The translations under genes and the position numbers were made by a program. A model generated the notes under the pieces. It was not told the DNA's origin, searched no databases, and saw only the letters and a list, made by a program, of their open reading frames with translations. DNA of 64,000 bases from Calocera cornea HHB12733 (lineage: Eukaryota; Basidiomycota; Dacrymycetes; Dacrymycetales; Dacrymycetaceae), in contig KV423924.1 of NCBI GenBank assembly GCA_001632435.1, positions 62,001 to 126,000 on the forward strand, given 5' to 3'. This document shows positions 10,464 through 22,092 of this stretch, one piece after another. Position 1 is the first letter of the stretch. Each line of letters opens with the position of its first letter.

Positions 10464-11773
10464 GCACGGGGAAGGGGGGAGGGGCGGGAATGGAGCGACA
10501 GAGCGTGCAGGCTAGGGACACATACCCGCCATCATATACCACTCTCGACCGTCCTCCATGTAACTCCAGTCGACCCGCCAAGCCCTCGGGACGCGATCGC
10601 AGATGACACGCGCACAGGGCTTCGCACGCACCGCCACACGTTCCCCGTCGCATCATGGCGTCGGCCCATCGCTTGATCCCGCGTGGGCCAGGGCAGCCCG
10701 TATCATGGACCATAATGTCTCACGCGCCATTCGTCCTCCGCACCTGCGCACGGGGCCGTCGTTGGCACCCGCACCGCGGCAGCTCCGCTCGTCTCCTGGA
10801 TATCAGGAGCAGGAGCAACACCCTTTCCTTTCCAGCACTTTCTGACTTTCTCAGCTGGACGGTGCTCAGAGCGAACCAATCGCCCGCAGAGTATTGAATA
10901 CATCCCTAAAGCCGCGCACCCCGCGGCCCTCTGCCTCCCGCGGTCCAGCGGCCCAGCGGTGCACCCCGGCAGCAGCGCACTGATTCACCCCTCCCGTCCG
11001 TCCATTCAGCCAGGACGCAGCCTGTACAGTACTTCCAACCTCTGTGCGCAGCGTGTCTTGCCTGCCCGGGGTGCGGTGTCGCTTGGCCAGGGAGGGGGAG
11101 ACTCGGACTGAGCCGATCGCCGTGCCGTGCCGTGCCCGTGCCAAGGTGCGCGCACGTGACTTCAAGTGGCCCCAGATCGCGGCTTCAACAACCCAGTCAT
11201 TGCTTTGGCTGCTTTGGCTGTGGCTGCGGCTGCGGCTGCTGCCTCTTCCCCACCCCAACAAAGGATAAAAGGCGGATATGTATGTGGCTGCACTGTACTG
11301 TACGCTACTGTGCAAATTGCAATAGTATGCATGCTGTTTTTGTTCGAGCTTTTATCGATGAGCGGTGCGTAAGAACCAAGAACCAAGAGCGGTCCCGGGC
11401 GGGGCACTGTATGTATCTACATAGTGCTATCCGCATGAGCTACTTTCCATAGTGCTTATAGGAGTGGCCTGAGGCATGGTGAGACGTGCACTACGCATGC
11501 GCTGTTTACGCCGAAGAAATTGGTCCCCCGGTATGCTTCACCGTACAGTACTGCAGTACCAGGTTGCGCTGGATGCTTGTCGGAACTCTAGGGGACGTGA
11601 TAGCCAGTCTCATCCGGCGCGACAGCGTAATATGAACATGCTGATGCTGAGCATGCCACGGTCGTTTCGAGTGTGCAGGGATAATGAGCTACTTGAGGTG
11701 ATCTCCCTTCTTCACCTTCCGCTAACGAGGAGGACGGGATATAGATTACGTGTTCTGTACATCGTGTAGCAGT
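10464..11773. other. Intergenic region upstream of the NRAMP gene
   Basis: About 1.3 kb with no supported gene. It contains TTTGGCTG/TGGCTGCGG short repeats near 11200-11240, a 12-bp palindrome GTACTGCAGTAC at 11548-11559, and a near-tandem AAGAACC repeat around 11370. Confidence 0.45.
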
Positions 11774-12069
11774 TTATGTATCTCGGGAGTGGTGCAGCAG
11801 GAGCGGTAGTATGGGATATTGACCGCTGTCTGCCTCAGTTGCCACTGGCCTCGTCAGGGATGTGACAGGACGATGGTGGGATACCGGCTGCGCGGTCTGA
11901 CAGCGTAGATACAGTTGTACTGTGCGGGGTATGTATGTTCGACGACAATCTTCCCGCCTGGTCTGGTCTGCGCAGAGCCGACCGGATTGGGCGCGCGACT
12001 TCTCCTCGGCTTCGGCTTCGGCTTCGGCCTCGACGATCTGCGCCTCTTCCTTCTGAATCTGAGTCCCTT

Positions 12070-13000
12070 CTACAGTCCGTGCTCTCCCGTGAATGACCCG
12101 CCGGGCTGCTCTATTCTCACATGCAGGTGCAAGCTGAACTCTTTGAGGGCGGGCAACCATGTCCGATCCTTCGCTGCTGTCAGCCGGGGTGAGACATCGG
12201 CAAAGATACGCGGAGCGCCACGGAAACTGAACTGCTCCAGGTTGGGTGGCAGATGCGATGGCAGAGTGTCCAGCGTGAAGGAGCCTGTTGCTCCGAGCCA
12301 GTTGCCTAAATTGAGCCCGAGCTCGCGTACACTGGCTGTCTTGTCAAGTGCCGACACGAGCTCCGTCGGGCCATGGCGGTAACAGTCACTCCCGCCTGAG
12401 GCTGAGACTTCAGGTTGCCGACGAGATGTGTGGTTTGGCTGAGACGGACGAATGTGTCCCCTGCATCGCTTTCCACTATGGCTAGCTTGGATAGGTTGAT
12501 CGGCTGAGGGAGAAGCGGGAAGCCCAAGCCGAGTGTGAAGTTGAGAGGGAAGGTGGACACCCGCGCGAGATATACGGAAGTAAGGTTGGGGTCCGTGCCG
12601 GCATTCGTGACCACGAGAGCCTCCAGGGGAAACTTGGTCCGAAGTCCATGATTCCATCGAAACTGTGCAAGCTGCAAGGCTCGTCGTAGCCGGATTGGAG
12701 CTCAAGCTGCCGGGGGCGCAGTGCATCGAGCGCCTGGCAGAGTGCAACACTGGGCTGGTCTTGCTCGGAAAGTTCGACAAGCGAAAGGGCATCAATAAGT
12801 CGGACGTCTTCTTGGCCATCGTTGGCCACAATATCTCTGACTCGAGGTAGGAATGACGCGGACAGCGCGGGTTGTTCGATAGGCTCGCCGGCCCAGGCTC
12901 TTTCGCCGGCTCATCTCCCCATTCCGAGTCAGGATCACCTCGCGCTTTCAGGTTGACGACAAGAACATGACGAAGATTCAGCTTGGCGAGTCCTGTACAA
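12070..13000 (-). pseudogene. Frameshifted third copy of the 5-8 kb paralogue family
   Basis: Reading the minus strand, similarity to the two intact paralogues continues across at least four segments in different frames. KLNLRHVLVVNL lies near 12985-12950. FLPRVRDIV, LIDALSL and LRPRQLELQSG with a CSLHSF block lie at about 12870-12665. TKFPLEALVV through TTHLVGNL lies at about 12640-12430. The C-terminal NLEQFSFRG and RTWLPALKEFSL block lies at about 12240-12130. At least three frameshifts separate these segments and no start codon is in register, so no full protein can be made. Intron signals do not explain the frame changes. It is inverted relative to the intact pair, with the NRAMP gene between. 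Assembly error is possible but unlikely for three independent shifts. Confidence 0.75.
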
Positions 13001-13499
13001 GCTTTAATTTGGGGATGGTTTCTGTTTTTGCCGGTTCGTAGGGAGTGATTGTCGTCCTAAGCAGGGTGTGCGCAAGTCGGACGTTTGACATCCTGTAGAA
13101 TCTGCGGCTGAGGGATGATGCGGTAGGCGAGCCAGTATAGGGGAATCCTCCGAGATCCTGGAGAACAGAATGGAAAATAGGATGAGGAATGCGAGGGGTG
13201 CGAGAACGCAGATGCGTTATCCACACGACGGGCGGTTGTCAGATGTCGCGTCCGAGCAAAGCAAGTCATCTTCTTTCATCCAGGGTCGATATATCACATG
13301 GCTTGGTCCTCTAAACGCCTTGGACGACTCATAGTGTCAGTCAAACGACTGTGTACAGCTTCCAGTCTAGTACAACACAAGACGTGGTTCTCATCGAGCA
13401 GGGCGTCAAAGGCAATCGTACAGAGAAAACTACATTACAGAGCGTACGGGGTAAATACATACCAGGAAACTCCTCGTTGATATAACAGTTTACACAATC
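13001..13499. other. Intergenic
   Basis: About 0.5 kb between the pseudogene and the 3' end of UGO1. No gene seen. Confidence 0.45.
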
Positions 13500-15004
13500 T
13501 CATAACTCAGCCCAGCCAGGCTCATCCAGATCTCCCCCCAGCAATCCCAGCCCAAACACAATAATACCCGCAGTGAGAGCCATTCCATACCCACGATATA
13601 GTTGCCTGATACCCGTGCTCGTCCAGAAGCTTGTAGCTGCTTTCTCGCGATGTTCAGGTGGCGGCGGCGGGACAGATGACTCTTCAGACATGATGCGGTA
13701 CAAGGTGTCGAGGATTCCGTAGTACGGCATGGGGCGCGTAAGCACACGGTGCTGCGGTAATGGAGGTGTGTGATTGTACTCTGACGAAATAGTAGGGGGT
13801 GGCTCGACCAAGTTGAGGGGCGTTTGTGCCTGCAGGCGTCGCTTGACCGTCTCCAGCGGAAGAGTGATGAGCAGCGACGCCGCGGTGAAAGTCAAGCTGA
13901 GGACTGGTTGCAGAACGGGATGCGCGGCCAAAGTCGGAGTGAGCGTCGGCGGGAGAAGGCGAGGTAGAAGTAACGAAAGAACGTGAGGGATGGAGGACGA
14001 CAACAGCGCTGGCAACAGGAGGTGAGGATGCATGTACTGTGACATGAGAGATCCAAAGTGCAGGCGAGGCGGTAGTGCTGTGCGCTGTGCGCTCGGAAGA
14101 GAACGTAATGACGGTTTGAGGATCAGGTGTGTGCGAAGGTGATCGAGAGGGATGAGTAGGACACCCGTTAAGATGTGGGATAGCACGAGCGGCACAGGCG
14201 CGGGTCCCAGCAGCAGATTGGGAGGCGCTGGGGCCAGGAAAGGGATGCTAGCCAGCACAGTATGTAGGAATGGCTGCACGGTCGAGGTGAGGATGTCGAT
14301 CATGGTCGACGGTAGTTGACCTGAAGATAAGGTCAGATGCTGACTACGTTCTTTGGCAAACATACGCACCATTCCACAGCGTCCATATTCCCTCTGTCCG
14401 TGTACGCATGATACGTTTGATCATCCCCCACACGCCTGGATCGCCGAATGGAGGCAATACCCAAGGCGGACGTCGGTAGATGCCGACGTCCATGGACACC
14501 GGCCGAGTGGACGATTGTCGTCGCAATGTCATGGACGAGGTCCGGCGCGGGGTCGGATGGTGCAGAGGAGCCGGATTGGGATCATGAAAGTACGATGGGC
14601 CCGCATCCTGTCGTGATTGTCAGATAATGCAACATGTATGCGCCCAGAAAGTCGCGTACCGAGACGTCCGATTCATCGTCCCTAACATCCTCGATCTCCT
14701 CATCGACCCATTCCGTCACACCTTCCTTCGGAATCCACTCAACCTGGCTCAGTACCTTCGCTCCCTCGAAAGGCATCGCGATGGCAGTGCTTGCATATTG
14801 GATCAGCAGTAGCGTGAGAATCTTGCGCGGCCATGTCGAGGCATCGAGTTCGGGAAGCGCATCGGAAGCAGTTGGCAGTGGAAGATCCACGCGCGGCGAG
14901 GAGAATGGAGGGTTGACTGCGCCATGGATAGAGCTTGAAGGCGTGTCAAATGTCCACGAGGATGAGGATGGATGATAGACATGTCGTAGCGATGGATTCG
15001 ACAT
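13500..15004 (-). CDS. UGO1: Ugo1-like mitochondrial outer-membrane fusion protein (carrier-fold)
   Basis: Exons (minus) 15004-14660, 14607-14370 and 14320-13500 encode 467 aa. Degenerate carrier motifs are visible: MPFEGAKVL in exon 1 (about residue 85), IPLDHLRTHL, and LPLETVKRRLQAQ in exon 3. Each resembles the P-x-[DE]-x-x-[KR] signature, and KRIMRTRTEGIWTLWNG and RQLYRGYGMAL resemble the aromatic gate segments. The N-terminal SLRHVYHPSSSSWTF resembles the start of basidiomycete Ugo1-like proteins and supports the chosen ATG. Ugo1 sits in the mitochondrial outer membrane and links Fzo1 and Mgm1 during fusion. The poorly conserved carrier motifs fit Ugo1 better than a metabolite carrier. 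It is divergent from CK2 alpha, 401 bp away. Confidence 0.75.
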
Positions 15005-15405
15005 TGGTGGCGTGTCGTCTTGAGTGCGCGAACCACCGCTTTCGTAACCGACGACGGCGCTGGAGTATGTTGCCAGATCTTGCGCTCCAAGGGATTGAAG
15101 AGACGTCCGAGAACGACAAGAGTGGTCGAGTACAGAGAGTGGAGAGCAGAGCAGTGTACGAAGGGTGGTTTAGTAGAGCCGGCGACGGTACGCCGCCCTC
15201 CGGCACGAGCGTCAGGTAACCCCACCGACGTCCATGTCGCGCACTCCTTCCGCGGAAGCAAACGGGAAATTCGGGAGAAGGCAGCCAGGTATCCGCAACC
15301 CTCAGGCTCACCTCGCGCCTGCTCCCCTATCGCGTCGTCATCTCCATTCCAACTAGACGCCGCAACGAGCACAAACTGCTGCACGACCTTGAGGAGGAAC
15401 TAGGC
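15005..15405. promoter_or_regulatory. Shared divergent promoter UGO1 / CK2 alpha
   Basis: 401 bp between the two start codons, so both 5' UTRs and core promoters must fit here. No TATA box is obvious. Confidence 0.6.
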
Positions 15406-16697
15406 ATGGGCAGGGAACGGCGCTCACAAGCGCGGGTGTACGCCAACGTAAATGAGCAGCTGGGACGGACATGGTGGGATTACGGTGCGTTGCGTCCGGT
15501 GGAGCGCAGCAAGAAGCACAGGCTGACGTACCTCCCATAGATAATTTGCAAGTACAATGGGGCAGCCAGGATCACTATGAGATCGTGCGGAAAGTTGGGC
15601 GGGGAAAGTACTCGGAGGTGTGTTGGCATGCACGTCTTGCCACCGGGATTGGTCGTTGACGACAACATATAGGTGTTTGAGGGCATCAATATTGTTACGG
15701 ACACCAAATGCATCATTAAGGTCCTCAAGCCGGTGAAGAAGAAGAAGATCAAGCGTGAAATCAAGATCTTGCAGAACCTTGCAGGTGGGCCGAACATCGT
15801 CGCATTGCTTGATGTCGTGCGGGATCCAGCGAGCAAGATTCCCAGCCTCGTCTTCGAATGCATCAACAACGTCGACTTCAAAATCCTCTACCCGAAGTTT
15901 TCCGACTATGACGTACGGTTCTACATATTCGAGCTTCTGAAGGTATGTCGGCTCCCGTATGCGTTTATCAATTGAAGCTTATTCCCCATCGAAGGCATTG
16001 GACTACTGTCACTCCAAGGGTATTATGCATCGTGACGTAAAGCCTCACAACGTGATGATCGACCATGAGAGACGCAAGCTGAGGCTCATTGACTGGGGTT
16101 TGGCCGAGTTCTACCATCCCAACACCGAGTACAATGTTCGCGTAGCGAGTCGGTACTTCAAGGGGCCGGAGCTGCTCGTCGACTTCCAAGAGTACGACTA
16201 CAGCTTGGACATGTGGAGTCTAGGGTGTATGTTCGCGAGCATGGTATGCATTTCCGCAGCTGTAGACATACTGGGTTCTTATCGTCCTCTCTCAGATCTT
16301 CAGAAAGGAGCCATTTTTCCACGGCCACGATAATTACGATCAGCTAGTGAAGATCGCCAAGGTGCTGGGCACCGACGAGCTGAACGCGTACTTGGAGAAG
16401 TACGATATTGAGCTAGACAGCCAATACGACGAGATTCTTGGCCGTTACCCTCGCAAGGCGTGGTCTCGTTTTGTTACTACAGATAATCAACGCTACATTA
16501 CCAACGAGGCGATCGACTTCCTGGACAAGCTCTTGCGGTACGATCATCAGGAACGGCTGACTGCGAGGGAGGCGCAGGATCACCCTTATTTCGGTACGTG
16601 CTCCTTTACATCGCAGCACATCAAATCCTAATCCGCTGTAGATCCCGTCAAGGAACGGGAGATGGTAGCGGATGTGAGCGGTGAAGAATCGGGTTGA
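15406..16697 (+). CDS. CKA1: Casein kinase 2 catalytic subunit alpha
   Basis: Exons 15406-15484, 15541-15617, 15673-15942, 15995-16243, 16296-16593 and 16642-16697 encode 342 aa, the usual CK2 alpha length. Visible features are the N-terminal RVYANVNEQ...WWDY segment that packs on the activation loop, the glycine loop GRGKYSEV, the basic cluster [15 protein letters not shown] that recognises acidic substrates, the catalytic HRDVKPHN, the CK2-specific DWG in place of DFG, and [12 protein letters not shown]2 is a constitutively active Ser/Thr kinase of nucleus and cytosol, normally tetrameric with a beta subunit, which is not in this window. The motifs leave little doubt. Confidence 0.97.
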
Positions 16698-16900
16698 AGT
16701 GCAGCCATCCCATTGTCACTTCTCTCATTGTCCATCCACCTCACGTTTCCTCTCCTGTCTTTCGACCACGGATTCATTCTCCCTTCCTGCTCTCTCTACC
16801 CTTGTTCCTGCTAGTTGTCTTACATCACTGCACGGTACTATACAATATGATGGTGTATAACCCATTACCCTGCGCTCATTCACTCATGTGCTCTTCCTTC

Positions 16901-16946
16901 CATCTACTGAGTGGTGTTTAGACATCTACTGAGTGGTGTTTAGACA
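16901..16946. repeat. Perfect 22-bp tandem duplication
   Basis: The unit beginning CATCTACTGAGTGGTGTTTA is repeated head to tail (16901 and 16923) about 200 bp downstream of the CK2 alpha stop, probably in or just after the 3' UTR. The two copies are identical, which indicates a recent duplication. Confidence 0.85.
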
Positions 16947-17492
16947 ATGCCACGATTCGGTAGACATGCAGGCATGCAGGGCTGCTGTCAAGAAGCACTT
17001 TCTCTTGAATCACGCGGCCCAACGTGTTGCCCTCAGTTCGGGTTTCCCTCGGGAAAACTATTCACTGTGAACTCTCGGCTTCTCCTAAACGCATAGCATT
17101 ACTATTGACTGACGAAGAACAGTGATTCGCCTGATTGTCATTCACCGCCAAGTACTTCTGGGTACCAGAACATCCCGCGGACTCCGGACAACGCTGCTTA
17201 TCCGCACATGAAAATAACGCAGTCATCTCCGAACAAGTTCTACGAGTTGCCTTTCCCAAACCAGTTCCGCGCTCGTCAAGATCCCAATGGCGCGGCTGAT
17301 CGTGCCGAGTCGCGGGACACGTACATGTTCGTTACGTTTCGCTTATGCCCATTCCCCGCGGGGCCAGGGATCACCAGGGTTCGGTCTCTCCACAACTGGA
17401 GAACAGTCCTGTTTTAGCAAGCATGCCAGCGGAAACATATGTTTGAGATACCAGCGATACAGACTCTCGGAAACCGAGAAACGGTCGGAAGA
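16947..17492. other. Intergenic
   Basis: No gene, RNA gene or repeat that I can support. AT content is higher than in the flanking exons. Confidence 0.4.
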
Positions 17493-18368
17493 TTACGACC
17501 GAGTGGCACATGCGATCACATATCCCTGAGTCCACCGCAAGAACTCCATCGCCGCTGCCTCGAAGGTGTGACCCCTTAGGTTGTCGACAAGTCCACATAG
17601 CCGGATGCCCTCTGATGTTGACAAGGATAATACCAAGGATGGCATGCGAGTCATCATGATCCAGTCAAACGGTGTAACAACATACCGCAAGACATCTGTA
17701 CATTGTCCGGTGCTGTGGTTGCGCATTCTGGCGGTCTAGAATCATCAGATCACCGCGCCCAAATGAGCATTTGGCCGAGAACATGTCCGCACCATCCGTA
17801 ACACAAACTGTGAATGATTGGTGCCATTCGTTGGCCCCACCGATCGGATCTTGGGCAGCGGCAATTCTGCCAGGACTTGTTTGGCGAAGGCAGACAAGGC
17901 TGCGCACTGTATGTAAGTGGTGACAAAGGCGACCCAGTATAGGATGCTGTCACACCCTCGATGGTTCTTCAAGTTCTGGGATTCCACGTTACCGTCGGGA
18001 AGTATGAGTGAGCTGGGACACGTAACACGGTCTGTCTTCATCCCGTTAAGGAATGTACCCCATCGCATGAGGATAGTCGCTTTTTTATCGGGCGATTGGG
18101 TTGTGACAAGACCGAAGCAATACCGACTTCCTACTTCGAAGAGCTGGCGCAGAGGAGATTGCCAAACGCGGACCCGGGAGGTTGAGACCGGAACAGTACA
18201 CGAGACATCGCAGCTTTCATCGTGCCGAACAAACCTGAGGACTATCTTCTTCATCAAGGTCCACGCTTCGTCGGCCCGCTCAGGTGACCGAGTTTCCAGA
18301 TGAGAGGAGAATTCCACCTTGACCAGCCAGAATTTGAATGTATTCAGCTTCAGATTAGACCTACTCAT
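17493..18368 (-). CDS. Orphan hypothetical gene (uncertain model)
   Basis: A minus-strand ORF of about 207 aa starts at ATG 18368 and stops at 17745. Near its 3' end a second frame (17665-17907) carries a protein-like stretch (NEWHQSFTVCVTDG) ending at a good donor (GCG|GTATGT). After an acceptor TCAACATCAG, a third frame reads on to a TAA at 17493. A spliced gene spanning 17493-18368 is therefore possible, but I could not fix the junction between the first two frames. No domain is recognised. It sits in a low-gene-density stretch between CK2 alpha and MDJ1. It could equally be chance ORFs or a decayed gene. Confidence 0.3.
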
Positions 18369-18861
18369 GACATGCGCCACGCGAGAACTGTCAAGATTGT
18401 AGAGATGCCGGCAAGAACCCGTGAGTAAGCATCTTTTGCGGGAACAAGTAGTGCGAGACGAAAGGGCCCCAAGTCCGCGGAAACTCAGTTACGGAAGCGA
18501 TGTTCCTTCAGCACTGTGCGAGAAGATCCCATCTTTATCCTTCTACAATTTGGACCACTGACATTGCAACGTGCACAACGAGTTTGGGAAGTGGTGTAGA
18601 AGGGTGGTCTATTGTCCAGGAACGCAAGTGTAACTCCAGAAGCGGTAGCCGAGGGCTCGAGAAGGAACGGGACTTCGACGTGTAAACACGCGGAAGCTTA
18701 GCTTACGTAACGGTATCATTTTCGCCACGGATTTGCACCCGTCCCTCACCTGAGCGAAATTTCTGGCACGACGGCGTCGTCATACATTTGCACGACGTCG
18801 GCGACCGTGAAGCCAGTCTGCTCGACGATCTCAACAGCGCAGACAGCCACTTTACTTTGCC

Positions 18862-20782
18862 ATGACCAGACTAGCAGCGCGTTCATTGGGGCCTTTCGTG
18901 CAATGCATTGCCAGCACTAGCACAGGCAAGACGCACCCTCACTTTCTCTGCACCGGCCATCGGAATTTCTACACCGGTCCAGTTAGCGTTGCACGGGTGC
19001 ACAAGAAGAAGAGACTGTCGGATTCTGGAAACAGTATCCAGCAGGTGAGCATCATTGATCGAAGCCACGCCGTATATGCATTGACCCGCGTTTTCAGCGC
19101 TCGTTCCACGCGTCACGCCTCTCAAACGCCGCCGCAAAGGATCCATACCAAGTGCTCGGTGTGAAGAAGGATGCCGCCAAGTCGGACATCAAGAAGGCAT
19201 ACTTTGACGTGCGTCTACTTGATTATTGACCAACTATCTAGCATACACTAACGACATCATATCGTAGCTGGCGAAGAAGTACCATCCTGACACAAACAAG
19301 GACGCCGCAGCCAAAGACAAGTTTGTAGAGATCCAGACGGCGTGGGATGTGAGTAACACTGGGACTTGGCTCTCTGGCACATCTGACTCCTATACGAACC
19401 CCTTAGATCTTGAACGATGACCAGAAACGTGCGGCGTACGACCAATACGGTGCGGCATCCCAGCAGCCTGGCTTCGATCCAGATGCTTTCGCTTCAGGGC
19501 GAGGCCCTTTCGGCGGCGGCGGATTTGGAGGCTTCCAGGACTTCGGAGGCGCCTTTGGTGCAGGTGGCGGCCGACCAGGAGCGGACATATTTGAGACCCT
19601 CTTCGGGTCAGCGTTTGGTGGAAAACGTGCACGTGGCTTCGCCGAGGAGAATGCACGCGGAGAGGACGTGCAAGTCAACGTCAACATCAGCTTCCTGGAA
19701 GCGTGCAGAGGTGTTGAACGCTCGATAAAGTATACACCTGTCGTGGATTGCAAGACCTGCTCGGGTACCGGCTTGCGACCAGGCCACAAGATGTCTCAGT
19801 GCGGTGCGTGTGGTGGGACAGGCACGCGGACCTTCATGCTCGATGGTGGCTTCCAGATGGCAAGCACATGTCAAGCATGTCATGGGCGCGGGACAACAAT
19901 ACCGAAGGGTGGTGCATGCGTTGATTGTTCTGGGATGGGTAAAGTCAAGGAGCGCAAGACAACGGACGTCACGATTCCGCCAGGTGAGCACTGACTTCTG
20001 TCTACCAAATGTGGTCACTAATTATGCGATATATAGGAGTGGAAGATGGCATGGTCATTCGTATTCCTGGGGCCGGAGATGCTCCGATCTCCGGCAAGGG
20101 CGCACCTGGAGATCTGCATGTCCAGGTCAACGTCGCGACGTCCAAAATTTTCAGGAGACAGGGATCGAACCTGTATCATGATGCGACAATACCCCTGCAC
20201 ACTGCATTGCTGGGCGGACAGATACGAGTCCCGACTCTCGACGGCGACGTCGGTGTCAGGGTCATGTCTGGAACGCAGCAGGGGCAGGAATTCGTCCTCA
20301 AGGGACGGGGAGTTCCTTCCATATATGGCAAGGACAAGGGGGACCTCTTCGTTACGTTCACGGTAAAACTTCCGAAGTAAGTATTCCACATCTTTAATAT
20401 GGATCCGAATCAACGGACTTTGAACCTCGGTGCTCATTCTGTTCCGTAGGACCTTGACGCCGTACCAGCGCGAGATTTTGCAAGAGTACGCAGATGACGT
20501 GGAGGGACGACCGTCGTCTCGGGGCAAGCCTGCGCCTTCCGATACTTCGGGAGCATCTGGGGAAGAGCAACGTTCTGCATCTGGTGCGTAATTTACGTCA
20601 GCGGCCTCGATCATGTCGCCTGACCCTGCAGGGTCAGGCGACTGGTTGTCGTCCGCTTGGAATAGAGCGAAGGGGCTCATGGGTCATCGTTCATAATCCC
20701 TCCTGGTTTTACAATAGATCAAGATGAATCCGAAATCGAAGGTCATTTTCGGCGCAGGGCCAAGAAGAAGGCAACGGCTTAA
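18862..20782 (+). CDS. MDJ1: Mitochondrial DnaJ/Hsp40 co-chaperone (Mdj1-type)
   Basis: Exons 18862-19044, 19098-19208, 19268-19348, 19407-19983, 20037-20376, 20450-20583 and 20718-20782 encode 496 aa. An Arg/Ser/Thr-rich N-terminus ending in RSFHASRLS looks like a mitochondrial presequence. Then come the J domain with HPD (KYHPDTN), a G/F-rich linker, four zinc-binding CxxCxGxG repeats ([32 protein letters not shown]), and the C-terminal substrate-binding beta domains. This is the complete type I DnaJ layout. Mdj1 stimulates mitochondrial Hsp70 in matrix folding and mtDNA maintenance. The last small exon is inferred from its basic tail in the same frame; a read-through alternative would stop after GA at 20588-20590. 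Confidence 0.93.
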
Positions 20783-20842
20783 TTGAGCTGCCGAGTTTTC
20801 CCGAGTGGTCGATCAAGCATAACGGCGTGTGAATGAGATAGG

Positions 20843-21027
20843 CGCGAGGGCGAGAAGGGGCTGCGGATGTAGACGGTCAAGGATATTCCTGACTATACTG
20901 GCATTTTCATGGTCTATCGGCGAGTCTTATCCTTAATTGCGTGCGAAGAGGTTGCGGAAGCAGACGGTCCGAGACGTTCCTGACATTACCACCAGTTTCT
21001 TCCTCCATCGGCGAGTCCCATCCATGT
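20843..21027. repeat. Diverged tandem repeat, 91-bp period, 2 copies
   Basis: Two adjacent copies share GACGGTC (20872 and 20963), TTCCTGAC and ATCGGCGAGTC (20916 and 21007) at a constant 91-bp spacing. They differ at many positions, so the duplication is old. Confidence 0.7.
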
Positions 21028-21261
21028 TTCACTGTCCTGGCGCTTCAGGAATAGACATTAGACTTCGCTGCCGAGGACCATTGTACACAATCAAACGCCT
21101 TCAACACCGCTCTAATCATTGTCCCTCTTGCGTCACATCTTCTTTTCAGGATTCTGGTCGGAATGCCTGCCCTGACTTCCCTCTTTCCCTCTCTGCGGAG
21201 GTTGAATACGGTTCCGTCCTCGCATGTCCTCGGTCCCTGCTGCACGCGCTGGCTTTGGACT

Positions 21262-21480
21262 GTTGACCGCGAACGCTCGACACCACGTTGCCGGCACCTG
21301 TGCACATCGCTGACACCTTTTCCCCCGCCCTCGACTGTCGCCGCGAACGCTCGACATCACGTTGCCGGGAGTGAGGCGCTTCGCTGACACCATTTCCGTC
21401 GCGCTCGACTGTCGCCGCGAACGCTCGACATCACGTTGCCGGCAAAGACCTGCTTCGCTGATACCAAATCGGCGGACTAC
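21262..21480. repeat. Tandem repeat, 74-bp period, about 3 copies
   Basis: The core CGCGAACGCTCGACATCACG recurs at 21271, 21345 and 21419 (GAACGC anchor), exactly 74 bp apart. Each copy is followed by a CGCTGA(C/T)ACC segment. Copies 2 and 3 are nearly identical. Copy 1 is diverged. Confidence 0.85.
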
Positions 21481-21693
21481 GAAGGTCGTTTGCATCACCC
21501 CCGGCTCGTGTTCTTCTGGTGTTGTCCTTGATGTCGCGGATCTTTGAGCTCTATCAACTGCGTGACCTCGCAAAGAGAGGTCGACTTCTGGCAATTGTAT
21601 GTGATTCCTGCACGCATCAACATGGCTCTCGCGATCTCATCTGATAATTGACGCTTCCTTCGTCCACATTCTCGTTGCATGCTGCCCTCTACC

Positions 21694-21880
21694 GCCCGTC
21701 CCACGCGCGAAGTCCTCCCTCGCGCCGACTGTGTTGTGCCTTTTCGGCGGTCGTCTCCAACGGCTCGGTTCTGCAATCCACTGGATTGCCCGTCCCCCGC
21801 GCGAAGCCCTCCCCTGCGCCGAATGCGCTGGACTTCTTCTGTGGTCGTCTCCAACGTCTCGGTTTGGCAAGCTGCTGAAT
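21694..21880. repeat. Tandem repeat, 94-bp period, 2 copies
   Basis: GCCCGTCCC(A/C)CGCGCGAAG at 21694 and 21788, then GGTCGTCTCCAACG(G/T)CTCGGTT, are repeated at 94 bp. It is unrelated in sequence to the 74-bp and 91-bp blocks nearby. Confidence 0.8.
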
Positions 21881-22016
21881 GGGTGAACTGCTCGTGCTAC
21901 TCTGGCGATTTTTCCTAGTCAGACATCTCCCCCAATGTGGGCATATTCCACGCAAGCTCCGGACCGGGTGGGGCTCCTCCCCATGCGTCTTCCCCGATCC
22001 TCTCCCCAGCGGCACT

Positions 22017-22022
22017 TATATA
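22017..22022 (+). promoter_or_regulatory. TATA-like box of the MFS transporter
   Basis: TATATA at 22017-22022, about 70 bp before the MFS start codon, is preceded by a C-rich segment. The position suits a fungal core promoter with a short 5' UTR. Confidence 0.4.
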
Positions 22023-22092
22023 GCTCAGCTGAACAGGAGGGATATGGGTCGATGCTCACATCGCTCCCTGGCCTCCTCCTGTCTTTTGAATT

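Larger units (their letters stand above)
20783..22092. other. Intergenic region with several tandem repeat blocks
   Basis: About 1.3 kb between MDJ1 and the MFS gene. It holds three separate direct-repeat blocks, listed individually, and a TATA-like box just before the MFS start. No intact ORF of a transposon type was seen. Confidence 0.6.

Noticed and set aside
20155..20180. tRNA T-arm-like GGGATCGAACCTGT
   Set aside because: Lies inside the conserved C-terminal coding region of MDJ1 and lacks the rest of a tRNA cloverleaf.
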